A DNA stretch of 46,471 bases from positions 1 through 46,471 of the forward strand of contig JAITPF010000003.1 of the NCBI GenBank assembly GCA_031289585.1, given 5' to 3'. The translations under genes and the position numbers were made by a program. Within the stretch, counting starts at the first letter, position 1. Every line of letters begins with the position of its first letter. Positions 9,015 through 18,494 of the stretch are shown piece by piece. This stretch comes from Endomicrobium sp. Lineage in GTDB: Bacteria; Elusimicrobiota; Endomicrobiia; Endomicrobiales; Endomicrobiaceae. The notes beneath the pieces were generated by a model that saw nothing but the letters and a program-made list of their open reading frames with translations, had not been told where the DNA came from and did no database searches.

Positions 9015-10469
9015 ATGCAAAAACCTATCTTTTTAAACCATATAAGCTTATATTTTCCAAATAAAATCTGTTTTGAAGATTTTTCAGCACAAATACAATT
9101 TGGCAATCGTGTTGCGATTATAGGCAATAATGGCGTTGGTAAGTCGTCCCTGCTCAAAATTATCAAAGGTGATTTGCCTGCATCTGAGGGTGAAATACAA
9201 AATAACAAAGATATTTCTTTCGGTTATATTCCGCAATTAGTTTACGAATACGAAAATTTAAGTGGAGGAGAGAAATTCAATAAAGCTTTAAGTGCTGCTC
9301 TTTCAAACCACCCTGATCTTTTAATGTTAGATGAACCAACAAATCACTTAGATTTAAAGAATCGAAAATCTCTTATAAAAATGTTGAACTTTTATAAAGG
9401 TACTTTACTAGTTGTATCTCACGATGTCGAATTTTTAAGAAATTCCATTGATACATTATGGCATATAGATAACGGCACAATAAATATCTTCCATGGGAAA
9501 TATGACGATTATCACCAAACAATATTCCAAAACCGTCAAGTTATTGAAAATGAACTTAAATCACTTACTAAAGAAAAAAAAGAAAATCATAAAGCATTGA
9601 TGAAAGAGCAGCAACGTGCAAAAAAAAGTAAACAAAGAGGTGAAAAATTTGTTGAGCAGAAACGCTGGATTCCTGCACTTGGTGATTTAAAAAAAAGTTA
9701 TGCACAAAAGACCTCTGGCAAAAAAAATGCAGTAATTACAAATAAAAGAGAAACATTAAATGAACGTCTTTCAAATCTGGGAATTCCTGAAATAATAAAA
9801 CCGAGTTTTTCTATAACAGCTAAAGATATCAGTTCAAAAACAATCATTTCAATAAGTGATGGACAAGTTGAATATATCAATAAAATTACAGTATCACCAA
9901 ATACCTTATCTCTTAAGGAACTGCAAGAATCCGTTTTTAAATTGACAAATATAACTCTATCTGTTGCTGGCGGTGAACACTTTGCAATTACCGGCGACAA
10001 TGGTGCAGGTAAGACAACATTGTTTAAAGCCATTTTAAATCATCCACAAATTTCAAAGACCGGTATTTGGAATCAGCCAATTCTTGAAGATATAGGTTAT
10101 TTAGACCAACATTACAGTTCTTTAGACAATACAAAAACGGTTTTAGAAACACTAACTGATTTATCACCTAAAAAAACACATTCTGAAATAAGAGATTTTT
10201 TAAATGATTTTTTATTCAGAAAAAATGAGGAAGTAAATAAACAAGTATCAGTTTTATCCGGAGGTGAAAAGGTAAAATTGTGTCTTGCCAAAATAGCAAT
10301 ACAAACACCCAAACTATTACTTATTGATGAAATTACAAACAACATTGATTTAGAAACAAAAGAACATGTTACACAGGTATTAAAAAAATATCCTGGAGCA
10401 ATGATGATAATTTCCCATGATAGTGCATTTTTGGAAGATATAGGAATTACTCATTGCTATGCATTATAA
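9015..10469 (+). CDS. Compact ABC-F family ATPase beside an IS remnant
   Basis: 484 residues from the ATG at 9015; a TTG 33 bases upstream is in frame but adds residues unlike the family. Domain 1: Walker A GNNGVGKSS (37-45), Q-loop PQL (73-75), signature LSGGE (82-86), Walker [13 protein letters not shown]. Only six residues separate the Q-loop segment from the signature, so the helical subdomain of this half is nearly absent. A Lys-rich arm (about 175-245) leads to domain 2 with Walker A GDNGAGKTT, signature LSGGEKVK and Walker B LLLIDEITNNID. Short ABC-F proteins of this shape include ribosome-protection factors for antibiotic resistance, but resistance cannot be deduced here. It is the only plus-strand gene among minus-strand neighbours and sits next to a transposase fragment, both hints of acquisition. 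No clear ribosome-binding site precedes it. Confidence 0.8.
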   Translation: MQKPIFLNHISLYFPNKICFEDFSAQIQFGNRVAIIGNNGVGKSSLLKIIKGDLPASEGEIQNNKDISFGYIPQLVYEYENLSGGEKFNKALSAALSNHPDLLMLDEPTNHLDLKNRKSLIKMLNFYKGTLLVVSHDVEFLRNSIDTLWHIDNGTINIFHGKYDDYHQTIFQNRQVIENELKSLTKEKKENHKALMKEQQRAKKSKQRGEKFVEQKRWIPALGDLKKSYAQKTSGKKNAVITNKRETLNERLSNLGIPEIIKPSFSITAKDISSKTIISISDGQVEYINKITVSPNTLSLKELQESVFKLTNITLSVAGGEHFAITGDNGAGKTTLFKAILNHPQISKTGIWNQPILEDIGYLDQHYSSLDNTKTVLETLTDLSPKKTHSEIRDFLNDFLFRKNEEVNKQVSVLSGGEKVKLCLAKIAIQTPKLLLIDEITNNIDLETKEHVTQVLKKYPGAMMIISHDSAFLEDIGITHCYAL

Positions 10470-10608
10470 TGAATATAAATACAGATACGTTATAATAAGA
10501 AGTACGTCCTGACTTTAACAATTTGTGGAAAAAATAAATATTAAAAGTACTTGTTTCTCACTCACAAAAATATTCTTTTTTCATTTAATCAATAAATTTA
10601 GGAGAAGT

Positions 10609-12153
10609 TCATGATTTATTTTTATGCTTCGCATATATAGATGACAGTGTATTTAATTCTTCCGATTTTAAAATATGCGAAGCTACGACAAATGCTATTA
10701 AACCTAAGACTATTGCACCAGGAACAGCAATAAACAACTTATCCGAAATCCTACATATATTCCAAGCTATAATACCAGTTATAGAAGAAGCAACCAAAGA
10801 TTTTGAAGATGAAAGTAGTATTTGTTTTGCTCCTAAATCTCCTATGTATTTTTTTAGGTATACTGCAAGAAGTATAAAATTAAAATAAGAAGATGCAGCT
10901 GTCGCAAGAGCAAGTCCACCGACCCCCATTGAACGCATTAGCACAACGCATAAAACAACATGTAAAATCATAGTTTCTATAGCAACTTTTACAGGAGTTT
11001 TTGTATCTTGAAATGAATAAAACGCATTTGCAAAGATTTTTACTAGAGCATAAGCAGGTAATCCTAAAGAATAATAAAATAAAGCATTGTTTGTCATAAT
11101 AGAGCTGAGAGCGTTGAACTTACCATGCTCAAACAAAAGCTTTACAATAGGAAGTCCTATAACCATAAGCCCTGTTGCTGCAGGAATGAGAGTAAAAATT
11201 GTAAGTCTTATAGAGTAATTAAAGGACTTTTTAAATATTGGTATATCTTTTTTTGTATAAGCTTTTGACAATATGGGTAAAGAAGCAGTTGCAATAGCAA
11301 GTCCAAAAATTGCCAATGGCATTTGCATTAATCTATTAGCGTAATAAAGAGCTGCCACTGATCCTTGTCCAATTGAAGATGCACATCTACTATCAACTAA
11401 AGCATTTATTTGATCGGCAGATAAACCTATAATAGACGGTATCATAAGGAGAAATATTTTTTTTATAGCAGGATGTTTTAAGTTTAGTTTAAATTTTAAG
11501 CACCAGCCTAAACTTTTTAACTTAGGATATTGTATAAAGAAATGTAATGCCCCTCCTACAATGACACTTATGGCGAGTCCTCTAACTTTATTGCTTGAAA
11601 TAAGTACTGGTGCAATAGCAAGAATATAAGAAATTTCCGAAAAGCTTAATGCTGCTGGCGCAAGTGATGAAATGAAAAATGAATGTAAAGTATTTAATAT
11701 TGCGAGTAAAAAAGCCGCAAGACAAATGAAAATAATAAAAGGAAACATTAATCTTGTAAGTTCTATAGTAAGCTGCATCTTTTCTGGATCATTTGAAAAT
11801 CCACCAGCTACTATTTTTACGAGAAATGGCGATAGAAATATTCCTAAGACAGATATTATTACAAGCGTTAACGATAAGATAGTAAATACGGCATTTAAAA
11901 ATTGTTGTACTTCTCTTTTGTCTTTTGTATACAAATATTTACTAAACACTGGCACAAAGGCTGCTGAAAATGAGCCTTCTCCAAATATACGTCTAAAAAG
12001 ATTTGGAATTCTAAAAGCTGCATAAAAAACATCTGCAAACATACCCGTGCCAAATACATTAGCAACAAGCATGTCCCGTATATAACCAACAATTCTGGAT
12101 AGAGCGGTACCAAAAGCTGCTTTTCCAGCGTGTTTTGCTAGTGTATTATCCAT
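10609..12153 (-). CDS. murJ: MurJ lipid II flippase (MviN)
   Basis: 514 residues, standard for MurJ, an inner-membrane protein of about fourteen helices that flips lipid II outward for peptidoglycan synthesis. The N-terminus has the family signature: SRIVGYIRDMLVANVFG, then FYAAFRIPNLFRRIFGEG and SFSAAFVPVF. The Arg cluster and the acidic residue of the central cavity region appear kept. The gene is preceded closely by the small Cys-rich secreted peptide, which may share its transcript, and ends against the convergent ABC-F gene across a 139-base gap without a recognisable terminator. Presence of MurJ implies a peptidoglycan wall. Confidence 0.92.
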   Translation of the reverse strand: MDNTLAKHAGKAAFGTALSRIVGYIRDMLVANVFGTGMFADVFYAAFRIPNLFRRIFGEGSFSAAFVPVFSKYLYTKDKREVQQFLNAVFTILSLTLVIISVLGIFLSPFLVKIVAGGFSNDPEKMQLTIELTRLMFPFIIFICLAAFLLAILNTLHSFFISSLAPAALSFSEISYILAIAPVLISSNKVRGLAISVIVGGALHFFIQYPKLKSLGWCLKFKLNLKHPAIKKIFLLMIPSIIGLSADQINALVDSRCASSIGQGSVAALYYANRLMQMPLAIFGLAIATASLPILSKAYTKKDIPIFKKSFNYSIRLTIFTLIPAATGLMVIGLPIVKLLFEHGKFNALSSIMTNNALFYYSLGLPAYALVKIFANAFYSFQDTKTPVKVAIETMILHVVLCVVLMRSMGVGGLALATAASSYFNFILLAVYLKKYIGDLGAKQILLSSSKSLVASSITGIIAWNICRISDKLFIAVPGAIVLGLIAFVVASHILKSEELNTLSSIYAKHKNKS

Positions 12154-12243
12154 GACTTTCTTTTATCTGCAACCTCAGGCTCAGTAGAACAGAAGCCCCG
12201 TAAGAAACAACTTAACTTACTGGGATCTATACCTAGAGATGAT

Positions 12244-12474
12244 TTAAAGATCTCTACAATTTGATCTGCATTGTGCTTCACATTCCATTGCACGTGATGA
12301 ATCATATTTTGGGCAATTTGCAACACAACTTGATATACAGTATGCTTCTTTGAATGACGTAGGAGCGATTAGTCTAGTTAGAAAAGAAAAAATTCCAGCA
12401 TTAGCGGACGAAACTGTAAAGAAAGCTAACAACAAGCATACTACCGACAAATTCTTAACCTTTCTGATGGACAT
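12244..12474 (-). CDS. Small secreted Cys-rich peptide, probably frame-broken
   Basis: 76 residues from the ATG at 12474. Two ATG codons nine and six bases earlier are in frame, but AAGGAG abuts them and fits only the third. A signal peptide ends at SSANA (about residue 26). The mature part holds six cysteines in the regular pattern C-x3-C-x3-C-x10-C-x3-C-x3-C, suggesting a disulfide-bonded helical hairpin. After RDL the frame stops, but the next frame continues without a break for 36 codons with KSSLGIDPSKLSCFLRGFCS and EPEVADKRKS to a stop at 12138, adding two cysteines; removal of one T near 12248-12251 would join them and overlap the murJ start. I do not recognise the family. An exported structural, toxin-like or host-directed peptide are all possible. 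Confidence 0.55.
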   Translation of the reverse strand: MSIRKVKNLSVVCLLLAFFTVSSANAGIFSFLTRLIAPTSFKEAYCISSCVANCPKYDSSRAMECEAQCRSNCRDL

Positions 12475-13060
12475 TTTCATCATCTCCTTACTTTTACCGT
12501 TTTAGCTCCCCTGGTAAAAAGTCAAATATTTGATATATCTGACTTGACATAACGTTGTAACGCCTATGACAAAATCATTTTTATATAAATTCATATTACC
12601 AAAAAAATACTGAAATTAACATATCTTGTATTGGTTATATACATATGTGCGACATTTTAGAATTTTGAGACATGACTCTATAGGCATTTTTAGATTTAAC
12701 GCAAATTCTGGTCTCTTACTGTTGTAATACTCCAAATAATCTACAACCGATATGTTAAACTCTTCTTCGTTTTCTATCACTGCTCCTTATACCTCCTTTC
12801 TCAGTTCTTCCCCATATTTGTCATATACTTCATTATCTTCTATCTCTTCTTTCCTACTTCGCTACTATCATATCTTTTTAATCCTTCTATCATTTCCAAA
12901 CACTCCCTATACTGGGATATTTTATATCTTATACTCCTTCTCATTTTACTTTATCTTTGTCGCTTTTGTGTTTTACAACAAATAATGAAATTGTGGCTTG
13001 TATGTGCAATGATAGACTGGATAATTAAACTAGTCAAGTAGTTTTAGTTATTATTCTTTG
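12475..13060 (-). pseudogene. Gap holding a second, decayed copy of the transposase remnant
   Basis: On the minus strand, 12622-12783 reads IENEEEFNISVVDYLEYYN followed by SKRPEFALNLKMP, matching the plus-strand remnant at 8775-8925 at roughly four bases in five by eye, and is then broken by a frameshift. Further upstream, to about 12960, broken frames give YDKYGEELRKEV and similar charged stretches that may be the helix-turn-helix region of the same element. The rest of the 586-base gap shows nothing recognisable. A 77-codon plus-strand frame at 12752 is only the TC-rich complement of this remnant. Confidence 0.65.
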
Positions 13061-14305
13061 TTACAAAATCTTAAATCTTATTATTGTGTTCTCTGGAAAA
13101 AGAGAAGCGTTATCTGTAATAGGAATTTTTATAGATTGATTAGCTTTTCCCGGAGCAATTTCTTCGATAAGCTTGTTGTTATCTTTGTTATAAATTTTAT
13201 TCAAAACAATCTTGACAGGCTCAAATTTGAACGGTGAGAGTATCTCTATTTCGTCTCCTCTTTTTAGTTTATGCCTAAGCTCTATTACTAGAAAACCGTT
13301 GCTATTGTCTTTTACCACTCCAGCATTTCTATAATTACTTTTACTGGAGGTATTATCATAGTCTTGAGCTTCCTGCCTGGGTATTCCATCAAAAAAACCT
13401 GTTGTATATCCACGATTTTGGAGAGTCATCAATTCTTTTTCATATTCATTAGACTTCCAGTTACTTGGATTATTAAAATAATCGTCAATAGCTTTACGGT
13501 AAATTCTTGCTGTTTGCGCTACATAATATTGGCTTTTATTTCTTCCCTCTATTTTTAAAGAATCAAACCCAATACTTAAAATTTTATCAAGCTTTGGCAT
13601 AAGGCATAAATCTTTTGAATTTAAAACGTATGAACCGTTAGTATCTTCTTCCATTTCTAAATACTCGCCAGGCCTCAATTCTTCTTCAAGAAGTAATTTA
13701 CTCTTATATTTCCATCGACACGAATGAGCACATATTCCTTGATTTGCACTGCGTGAAGCCATAAATGCTGACATTAAACATCTTCCGGAATAACTTATAC
13801 ACATAGCGCCGTGTATGAAAATTTCAAGTTTTATATCTTTACATTTTTCTCTTATTTCCTTAGCTTCAAAAAAACTTACTTCTCTACCCAAAACACATAA
13901 GTTAGCACCTAAATTTTTCCAAAAATCAACCGTAAGCCAAGAACAGATATTTGCTTGAGTTGATATGTGTATAGGAATTTGAGAGATTTCTTTTTTTACA
14001 TATTGAAAAATACCAGGATCTGAAACAATGATACCATCGGGATTTAATTTTTTTATAGTTTTTGAAAAATTTTCAAGTTGTACAATATCTTTATTATGGG
14101 AAAACAAGTTAAGAGCTAAATACACTTTTTTCCCAAGATTACGAGCAAAAGAAATTCCTTCATTCATCTCTTCCAAATGAAATGTTGGTTTTGCTCTTAA
14201 CGACATTGCAGGCATTCCTGCATAAACAGCATCTGCGCCGTAAAGAAAAGCTGTTTTCAATTTCGAAAGAGACCCTGCAGGCAACAAAAGTTCAGGCTTT
14301 TTCAT
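13061..14305 (-). CDS. trhP: U32-family tRNA hydroxylation protein TrhP (YegQ-like)
   Basis: 414 residues. The family is annotated as peptidase U32, but TrhP works with prephenate-derived chemistry to make 5-hydroxyuridine at the tRNA wobble position. It starts with PELLLPAGSLSKLKTAFLYG and has ADAVYAG, the TIM-barrel motifs SDPGIFQYV and ISTQANICSW, and the Cys-bearing segment GRCLMSAFM...CAHSCRWKY that binds the iron-sulfur cluster in U32 proteins. The C-terminal beta domain (about 330-414) is present, with LKRGDEIEILSPF. Length and domain order agree with TrhP/YegQ rather than the longer RlhA. It stands alone, with an AGG nine bases before the ATG. Peptidase activity need not be assumed. 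Confidence 0.85.
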   Translation of the reverse strand: MKKPELLLPAGSLSKLKTAFLYGADAVYAGMPAMSLRAKPTFHLEEMNEGISFARNLGKKVYLALNLFSHNKDIVQLENFSKTIKKLNPDGIIVSDPGIFQYVKKEISQIPIHISTQANICSWLTVDFWKNLGANLCVLGREVSFFEAKEIREKCKDIKLEIFIHGAMCISYSGRCLMSAFMASRSANQGICAHSCRWKYKSKLLLEEELRPGEYLEMEEDTNGSYVLNSKDLCLMPKLDKILSIGFDSLKIEGRNKSQYYVAQTARIYRKAIDDYFNNPSNWKSNEYEKELMTLQNRGYTTGFFDGIPRQEAQDYDNTSSKSNYRNAGVVKDNSNGFLVIELRHKLKRGDEIEILSPFKFEPVKIVLNKIYNKDNNKLIEEIAPGKANQSIKIPITDNASLFPENTIIRFKIL

Positions 14306-14777
14306 GTAAGATAACCTGACAGATAATCAATTCTAACAACAATATTTCTACAATTATACATTAGACCTCTTGTGTAACTAGTATATAAAACGGATAACTC
14401 TAAAACTGTCTTTCTCTAAAAACTCCTTTCTACTCTCACCCTCTTGCTTTGCAAGTTTCTCTCGCTCATATGGAATCCACATTAACTAACATCTTACGAC
14501 AACTTGGATACCCGGAACCACTTTAAGATTTTTCGCTGTGGCATTCCCGTGAAAACGAGAATCCACGTTTTTTGTCATTGCCAAGCCCGAAGGGCTGTAG
14601 CAATCTTTCTTTTAACGACGCAAATTGCTTCGTCAGGACTTTGCCCTTACCCTCGCTGCCTTCGGCAGTGCGCAATGACAACTAAACATAGGAATTCTCG
14701 CGTTCCAATTACTTGACAAAAACAAATAGCAATTTGTACACTCAACAATAGCAAAATCTACTTATAAGGTGAAAATA
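14306..14777. repeat. Gap with palindromic repeat R3 (core 14574-14679)
   Basis: About 14465-14510 repeats GAATCCACATTAACTAACAT and ACAACTTGGATACCC, as in R1. A short hairpin CCCGT-gaaa-ACGAG follows near 14543, then a 106-bp core bounded by GTCATTGC and GCGCAATGAC with AGCCC-gaa-GGGCT and CTGCC-ttc-GGCAG inside. It is nearly the same as the R1 core and in the same orientation. The remainder, up to the ribosome-binding site of manA, shows nothing else. Confidence 0.85.
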
Positions 14778-15752
14778 ATGGAACTCTATCCTTTTAAATT
14801 TATCCCTATTTTAAAGGAAGTTATATGGGGTGGCAAGAAATTAAAAAATTATTATAACAAACAAACATCTTCTAATTCCATAGGTGAATCGTGGGAACTT
14901 AGCAGCGTAAACGGAAATATTTCTGTAGTTTTAAATGGGAAACTTAAAGGAACGCTGTTAACTGAAATTCTTAAAACAAACGCTATAGAAATAATGGGAA
15001 AACATATCGCGGCAAAATTCGGCACAGAATTTCCTCTTTTAATTAAACTTATTGATGCACGGGAAAATTTATCTGTGCAAGTGCATCCAAATGATGACCT
15101 TGCAAGAAAACGCCATAATAGTTTCGGGAAAACGGAGATGTGGTATATTCTTCAAAACGAACCTGAGGCAAAACTTGTATCAGGCTTAAAAAAAGAAATT
15201 TCTAAAGAAGAATATATACACAGAATTAAAAATAATGCCATAGAAGACATACTCGCTTATTATCCTGTTACACCGGGAGAAGTATTTTTTATTCCAGCCG
15301 GACTTGTACACGCCATAGGGGCAGGCATACTGTTAGCAGAAGTTCAGCAGACATCAAATATAACCTATCGCATTTATGATTATAATCGTAAAGATAAAGA
15401 TGGTAATACTAGACAACTACACACACAAGAATCCGTTGATGCTGTTAATTTTACTGCAAAAGGTGCGCCAGTTACTTCATTTAAAATAAGAGAAGGTGTA
15501 AAACGTTTAGTAGCATGTGAATATTTTACTGTACAGATGATAGACTTAAACGTAGCAAAAGAATATAACAACGAGGATTTTAAAGAAATTGACTCCTTTA
15601 TTATTTTGATATGTCTTGATGGGAATGCCACAATAAATTATAAATATGGAATGGAAAAAATAATTAAAGGGGAAAATATTCTAATCCCTGCAGCTTTAAG
15701 AAACAGTGTGTCTATAATAGGGAACGCAAAACTTTTGGAAGCTTATATTTAG
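14778..15752 (+). CDS. manA: Mannose-6-phosphate isomerase, class I (short type)
   Basis: 324 residues from the ATG at 14778, with AAGGTG six bases before it; a GTG three codons earlier overlaps that site and is less likely. The enzyme interconverts mannose-6-phosphate and fructose-6-phosphate, either to feed mannose into glycolysis or to supply GDP-mannose for glycans. The zinc-binding cupin is visible: Gln and His in SVQVHPNDDL, Glu in KTEMWYIL, His in AGLVHAIGAG; the substrate Arg region is ITYRIYDYNR. The length matches Firmicutes-type ManA, shorter than the enterobacterial enzyme. The gene is single and convergent with sdaA, with 42 bases between. Confidence 0.9.
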   Translation: MELYPFKFIPILKEVIWGGKKLKNYYNKQTSSNSIGESWELSSVNGNISVVLNGKLKGTLLTEILKTNAIEIMGKHIAAKFGTEFPLLIKLIDARENLSVQVHPNDDLARKRHNSFGKTEMWYILQNEPEAKLVSGLKKEISKEEYIHRIKNNAIEDILAYYPVTPGEVFFIPAGLVHAIGAGILLAEVQQTSNITYRIYDYNRKDKDGNTRQLHTQESVDAVNFTAKGAPVTSFKIREGVKRLVACEYFTVQMIDLNVAKEYNNEDFKEIDSFIILICLDGNATINYKYGMEKIIKGENILIPAALRNSVSIIGNAKLLEAYI

Positions 15753-15794
15753 AGTTGGTTTTTTGAGAAAAAAAGGAATTTGCAGTATTAAAAA

Positions 15795-17228
15795 TTAGCA
15801 GTAAATCACACAAACGGCTAAGCCACCCATAGCAGTTTCTTTAAATTTGCAGTTCATATCTCGCCCGATTTCTCCCATAGCTTTTACTGTTGTATCAAAC
15901 GATACTATGTGACTATCAGGATTTTCGTTTTCGGCTATAAGAGCTGCATTACACGCTTTAACTGCCCCGATAGCGTTGCGTTCAATGCAAGGAATTTGCA
16001 CATATCCACCCACAGGGTCACAAGTTAATCCCAGCTGATGTTCCAATGCAATTTCTGCTGCGTTTTCTACAACTTTGTCAGAATATCCTTGAGCTTGAGC
16101 AAGCATAGCTGCCGCCATGGCGGTTGCTACTCCTATTTCGCCTTGACACCCCACTTCTGCTCCGGCTATTCCTGCATTATTTTTTGCAATAAAACCTATT
16201 GCTGCTGCCACTATAAGCCCAGACCTTTGGGCTGTAATATCAAGATGAAAATGTTCGTGCATAATCATAAGCACTGCTGGTACCACTCCAGCAGCTCCGC
16301 ACGTCGGAGCAGTAATAATAGTATTCCCCACAGCATTTTCTTCAGCAACAGCATAAGCATACGCATCTAACAAACATAAATACTGATCAAAAGTTCGTAA
16401 TGAATCTGCGCGCTCTTTAAGCCTTTTTGCTTTTCTTTTTAGTCCGATAGGTCCCGGTAAATATCCATCTGTTGATACACCGCGCAATACTGTATCTTTC
16501 ATAATATTAATTAACACATCTAATTTACGATTAATTTCATCTATGGAAAGACCTGTTATTGCCACCTCATTTTCTAAAAGCAACTCGTCCAAAGAAAGAT
16601 CTTTTTCTTTCACCAACATCCTAAGTTCAGTCATATTACTATAAGGGTGCGGTGGGTGCACAGTTTTTGAAGCTGTCCACCCTTTCCACTGCAAAAAACC
16701 ACCGCCAACAGAATAATATTCCCATGAAAAAAGTATGCTTTCTGATAACATATCAGTTTTATTTCGTAAATTTGTTAAAATCTCTTTATTAGGATAATTT
16801 TCAGATAAGAGATCAATTATAAGCGTATTATTATAAGGAAAGTTATGTTGTATTGCACAATATTCAATATTTTCAGATCCAATAGGTAATTTTTTATTGC
16901 CAACGTCAAGTACGCGTTTTTCCTGTGGCATATTTAACAAATCGTTTAATAATGTTAAAGGACAAGATGAAGATTCATTACCCATAAGACCAGCTATCAC
17001 TGCACGGTCCGTTCCATGTCCTTTCCCTGTTGCAGATAAAGAACCGAAAAGACGTACGCGCACACCTTTTACACGATTGAGTAAGTGATATTCTAATTTT
17101 TTAATACGTTGAGCAAAATCTGCTCCGGCTTGCATGGGAGCAATGGTATGAGAACTAGAAGGACCTGGTCCTATTTTTAAAAGATCAAATATAGACATTG
17201 CAATTACTTTATCAGTATTTATTATCAT
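15795..17228 (-). CDS. sdaA: L-serine dehydratase, iron-sulfur type, single chain
   Basis: 477 residues. It deaminates L-serine to pyruvate and ammonia with a [4Fe-4S] cluster. The N-terminal beta domain starts with FDLLKIGPGPSSSHTIAP, the catalytic alpha domain has TAPTCGAAGVVPAV, and the cluster cysteines lie in GLTCDPVGGYVQIPCIERN; three are present. Both domains are on one chain, as in enteric SdaA/SdaB. An internal ATG (17198) also fits the family start, but has no ribosome-binding site, whereas AAGAG precedes the first ATG. It is 33 bases after sdaC, so uptake and breakdown of serine are likely co-transcribed, giving pyruvate for fermentation. Confidence 0.92.
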   Translation of the reverse strand: MIINTDKVIAMSIFDLLKIGPGPSSSHTIAPMQAGADFAQRIKKLEYHLLNRVKGVRVRLFGSLSATGKGHGTDRAVIAGLMGNESSSCPLTLLNDLLNMPQEKRVLDVGNKKLPIGSENIEYCAIQHNFPYNNTLIIDLLSENYPNKEILTNLRNKTDMLSESILFSWEYYSVGGGFLQWKGWTASKTVHPPHPYSNMTELRMLVKEKDLSLDELLLENEVAITGLSIDEINRKLDVLINIMKDTVLRGVSTDGYLPGPIGLKRKAKRLKERADSLRTFDQYLCLLDAYAYAVAEENAVGNTIITAPTCGAAGVVPAVLMIMHEHFHLDITAQRSGLIVAAAIGFIAKNNAGIAGAEVGCQGEIGVATAMAAAMLAQAQGYSDKVVENAAEIALEHQLGLTCDPVGGYVQIPCIERNAIGAVKACNAALIAENENPDSHIVSFDTTVKAMGEIGRDMNCKFKETAMGGLAVCVIYC

Positions 17229-17261
17229 AGAAAACTCTTTTAATTAAATTTTGCAAACATT

Positions 17262-18494
17262 CTACATAGTTTTTCCGACAAAATATCCAACTACAGTAAA
17301 AATTCCCATGATAAAAACAAATGCTGCCAATTTTGAACGATATATACGTAGCCTTGGAATATACTTCATTAATAATACAGGCATCAGATATGCATACAAT
17401 GCAATAATTGGGGCTGCTAAAGCGCTAATAATTGAAAGAATTGACGGATTATAAACAGCTAAAAACCATAACATAGTAAATAATATCAGAGTACTGATAA
17501 GCTTGATTTGATTGTGATTTAATTTGTTTTTAAGTTCAGGATTTTTACTTGTAATGGTTTTAACAATAATACCTCCTAATCCTTCTCTAGTTCCTACAAA
17601 ATGTCCAAAATATGAACTTGTTATAGCAAGCAATGCAATAATGGGAAAAAGATATTGTAATATTTTCAAATTGTAAGCTAAAGAAATTGCTGTCAAAGCA
17701 TCGATATTACGTTGTTTGGCACTAAGTAAAATTTCAGGTGTGGTTGAAAAAAACAAAGAAAATACAAAAAACATAACAAAAAACAATAAAAGGATAGAGT
17801 TCCACTTAACAACAGAATCTGAATGTTTAACTGCTTCATCAACACTATTATATTGCTTTCTATAAAAAGCACCAAGAGAAGAACATATCGGAGAAAAATT
17901 CATTGCAAAAATTAAAATCGGCAAAAGCAGAAAAGTATATTTTATAAAATCTTTTATTACAAAAGGTTCATAAAAAGCTGATAAATTCCATTGAGGAATC
18001 ATATACACAGATAATGCAAATAATAGAATTATTAGCGGAAAAGTTAAAACTGATGCAACAGCAACCATAACTTTTTCATTTCCAAGCAATATGCTCGTCA
18101 TAATTGCAAGAATAATAAATGTCAACAAAGGTCTCGACATTTCAGCAAAGTGCATTTGATTGACTAAAAATGAATTTATGATGTTTGTTAAACCTGTAGC
18201 ATACCCAACGCAAATAGTCACTATTGATAAAAAATAAAGAATAGAAACAACAAACCCAGCTGTATGACCTAAGTCATATTCTACTGCTCCGACAATATCT
18301 GTTACTTTTGGACACGAAGTAACTATTCTCGTTATTCCCCTATGAGAAATGTAGGTTATCGGAAAAATTATGAGTGTCAAAAATATAATAGGCCATATCC
18401 CACTCAATCCGGCTTGAACCGGTAAAAACAATATTCCAGCTCCAACTGCGGTCCCAAAACATGTTAAAACCCAACCTCTATCTAAATTACTCAC
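17262..18494 (-). CDS. sdaC: Serine/threonine permease of the HAAAP family (SdaC-like)
   Basis: 410 residues with about eleven membrane helices. The start is GTG, with AAGGAG eleven bases upstream. The N-terminal substrate region WVLTCFGTAVGAGILFLPVQ has the unwound-helix glycine motif of the HAAAP/APC fold, and SYFGHFVGTREGLGGI is the conserved loop of SdaC-type carriers. Such carriers bring in L-serine with protons. The close spacing to sdaA supports serine over aromatic substrates, which the same family also carries. Together the two genes form a serine-catabolic operon. Confidence 0.82.
   Translation of the reverse strand: MSNLDRGWVLTCFGTAVGAGILFLPVQAGLSGIWPIIFLTLIIFPITYISHRGITRIVTSCPKVTDIVGAVEYDLGHTAGFVVSILYFLSIVTICVGYATGLTNIINSFLVNQMHFAEMSRPLLTFIILAIMTSILLGNEKVMVAVASVLTFPLIILLFALSVYMIPQWNLSAFYEPFVIKDFIKYTFLLLPILIFAMNFSPICSSLGAFYRKQYNSVDEAVKHSDSVVKWNSILLLFFVMFFVFSLFFSTTPEILLSAKQRNIDALTAISLAYNLKILQYLFPIIALLAITSSYFGHFVGTREGLGGIIVKTITSKNPELKNKLNHNQIKLISTLILFTMLWFLAVYNPSILSIISALAAPIIALYAYLMPVLLMKYIPRLRIYRSKLAAFVFIMGIFTVVGYFVGKTM

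Noticed and set aside
9698-10345. Minus-strand frames within the ABC-F gene
   Set aside because: They mirror a well-supported coding region and lack motifs or start signals.
12752-12985. Ser/Tyr/Phe-rich 77-residue plus-strand protein
   Set aside because: TC-rich complement of the decayed transposase remnant; composition is not protein-like and no start signal is seen.
15771-15790. TTTTTTGAGAAAAAAA as a two-way terminator between manA and sdaA
   Set aside because: Stem is only A-T pairs; too weak to claim in AT-rich DNA.
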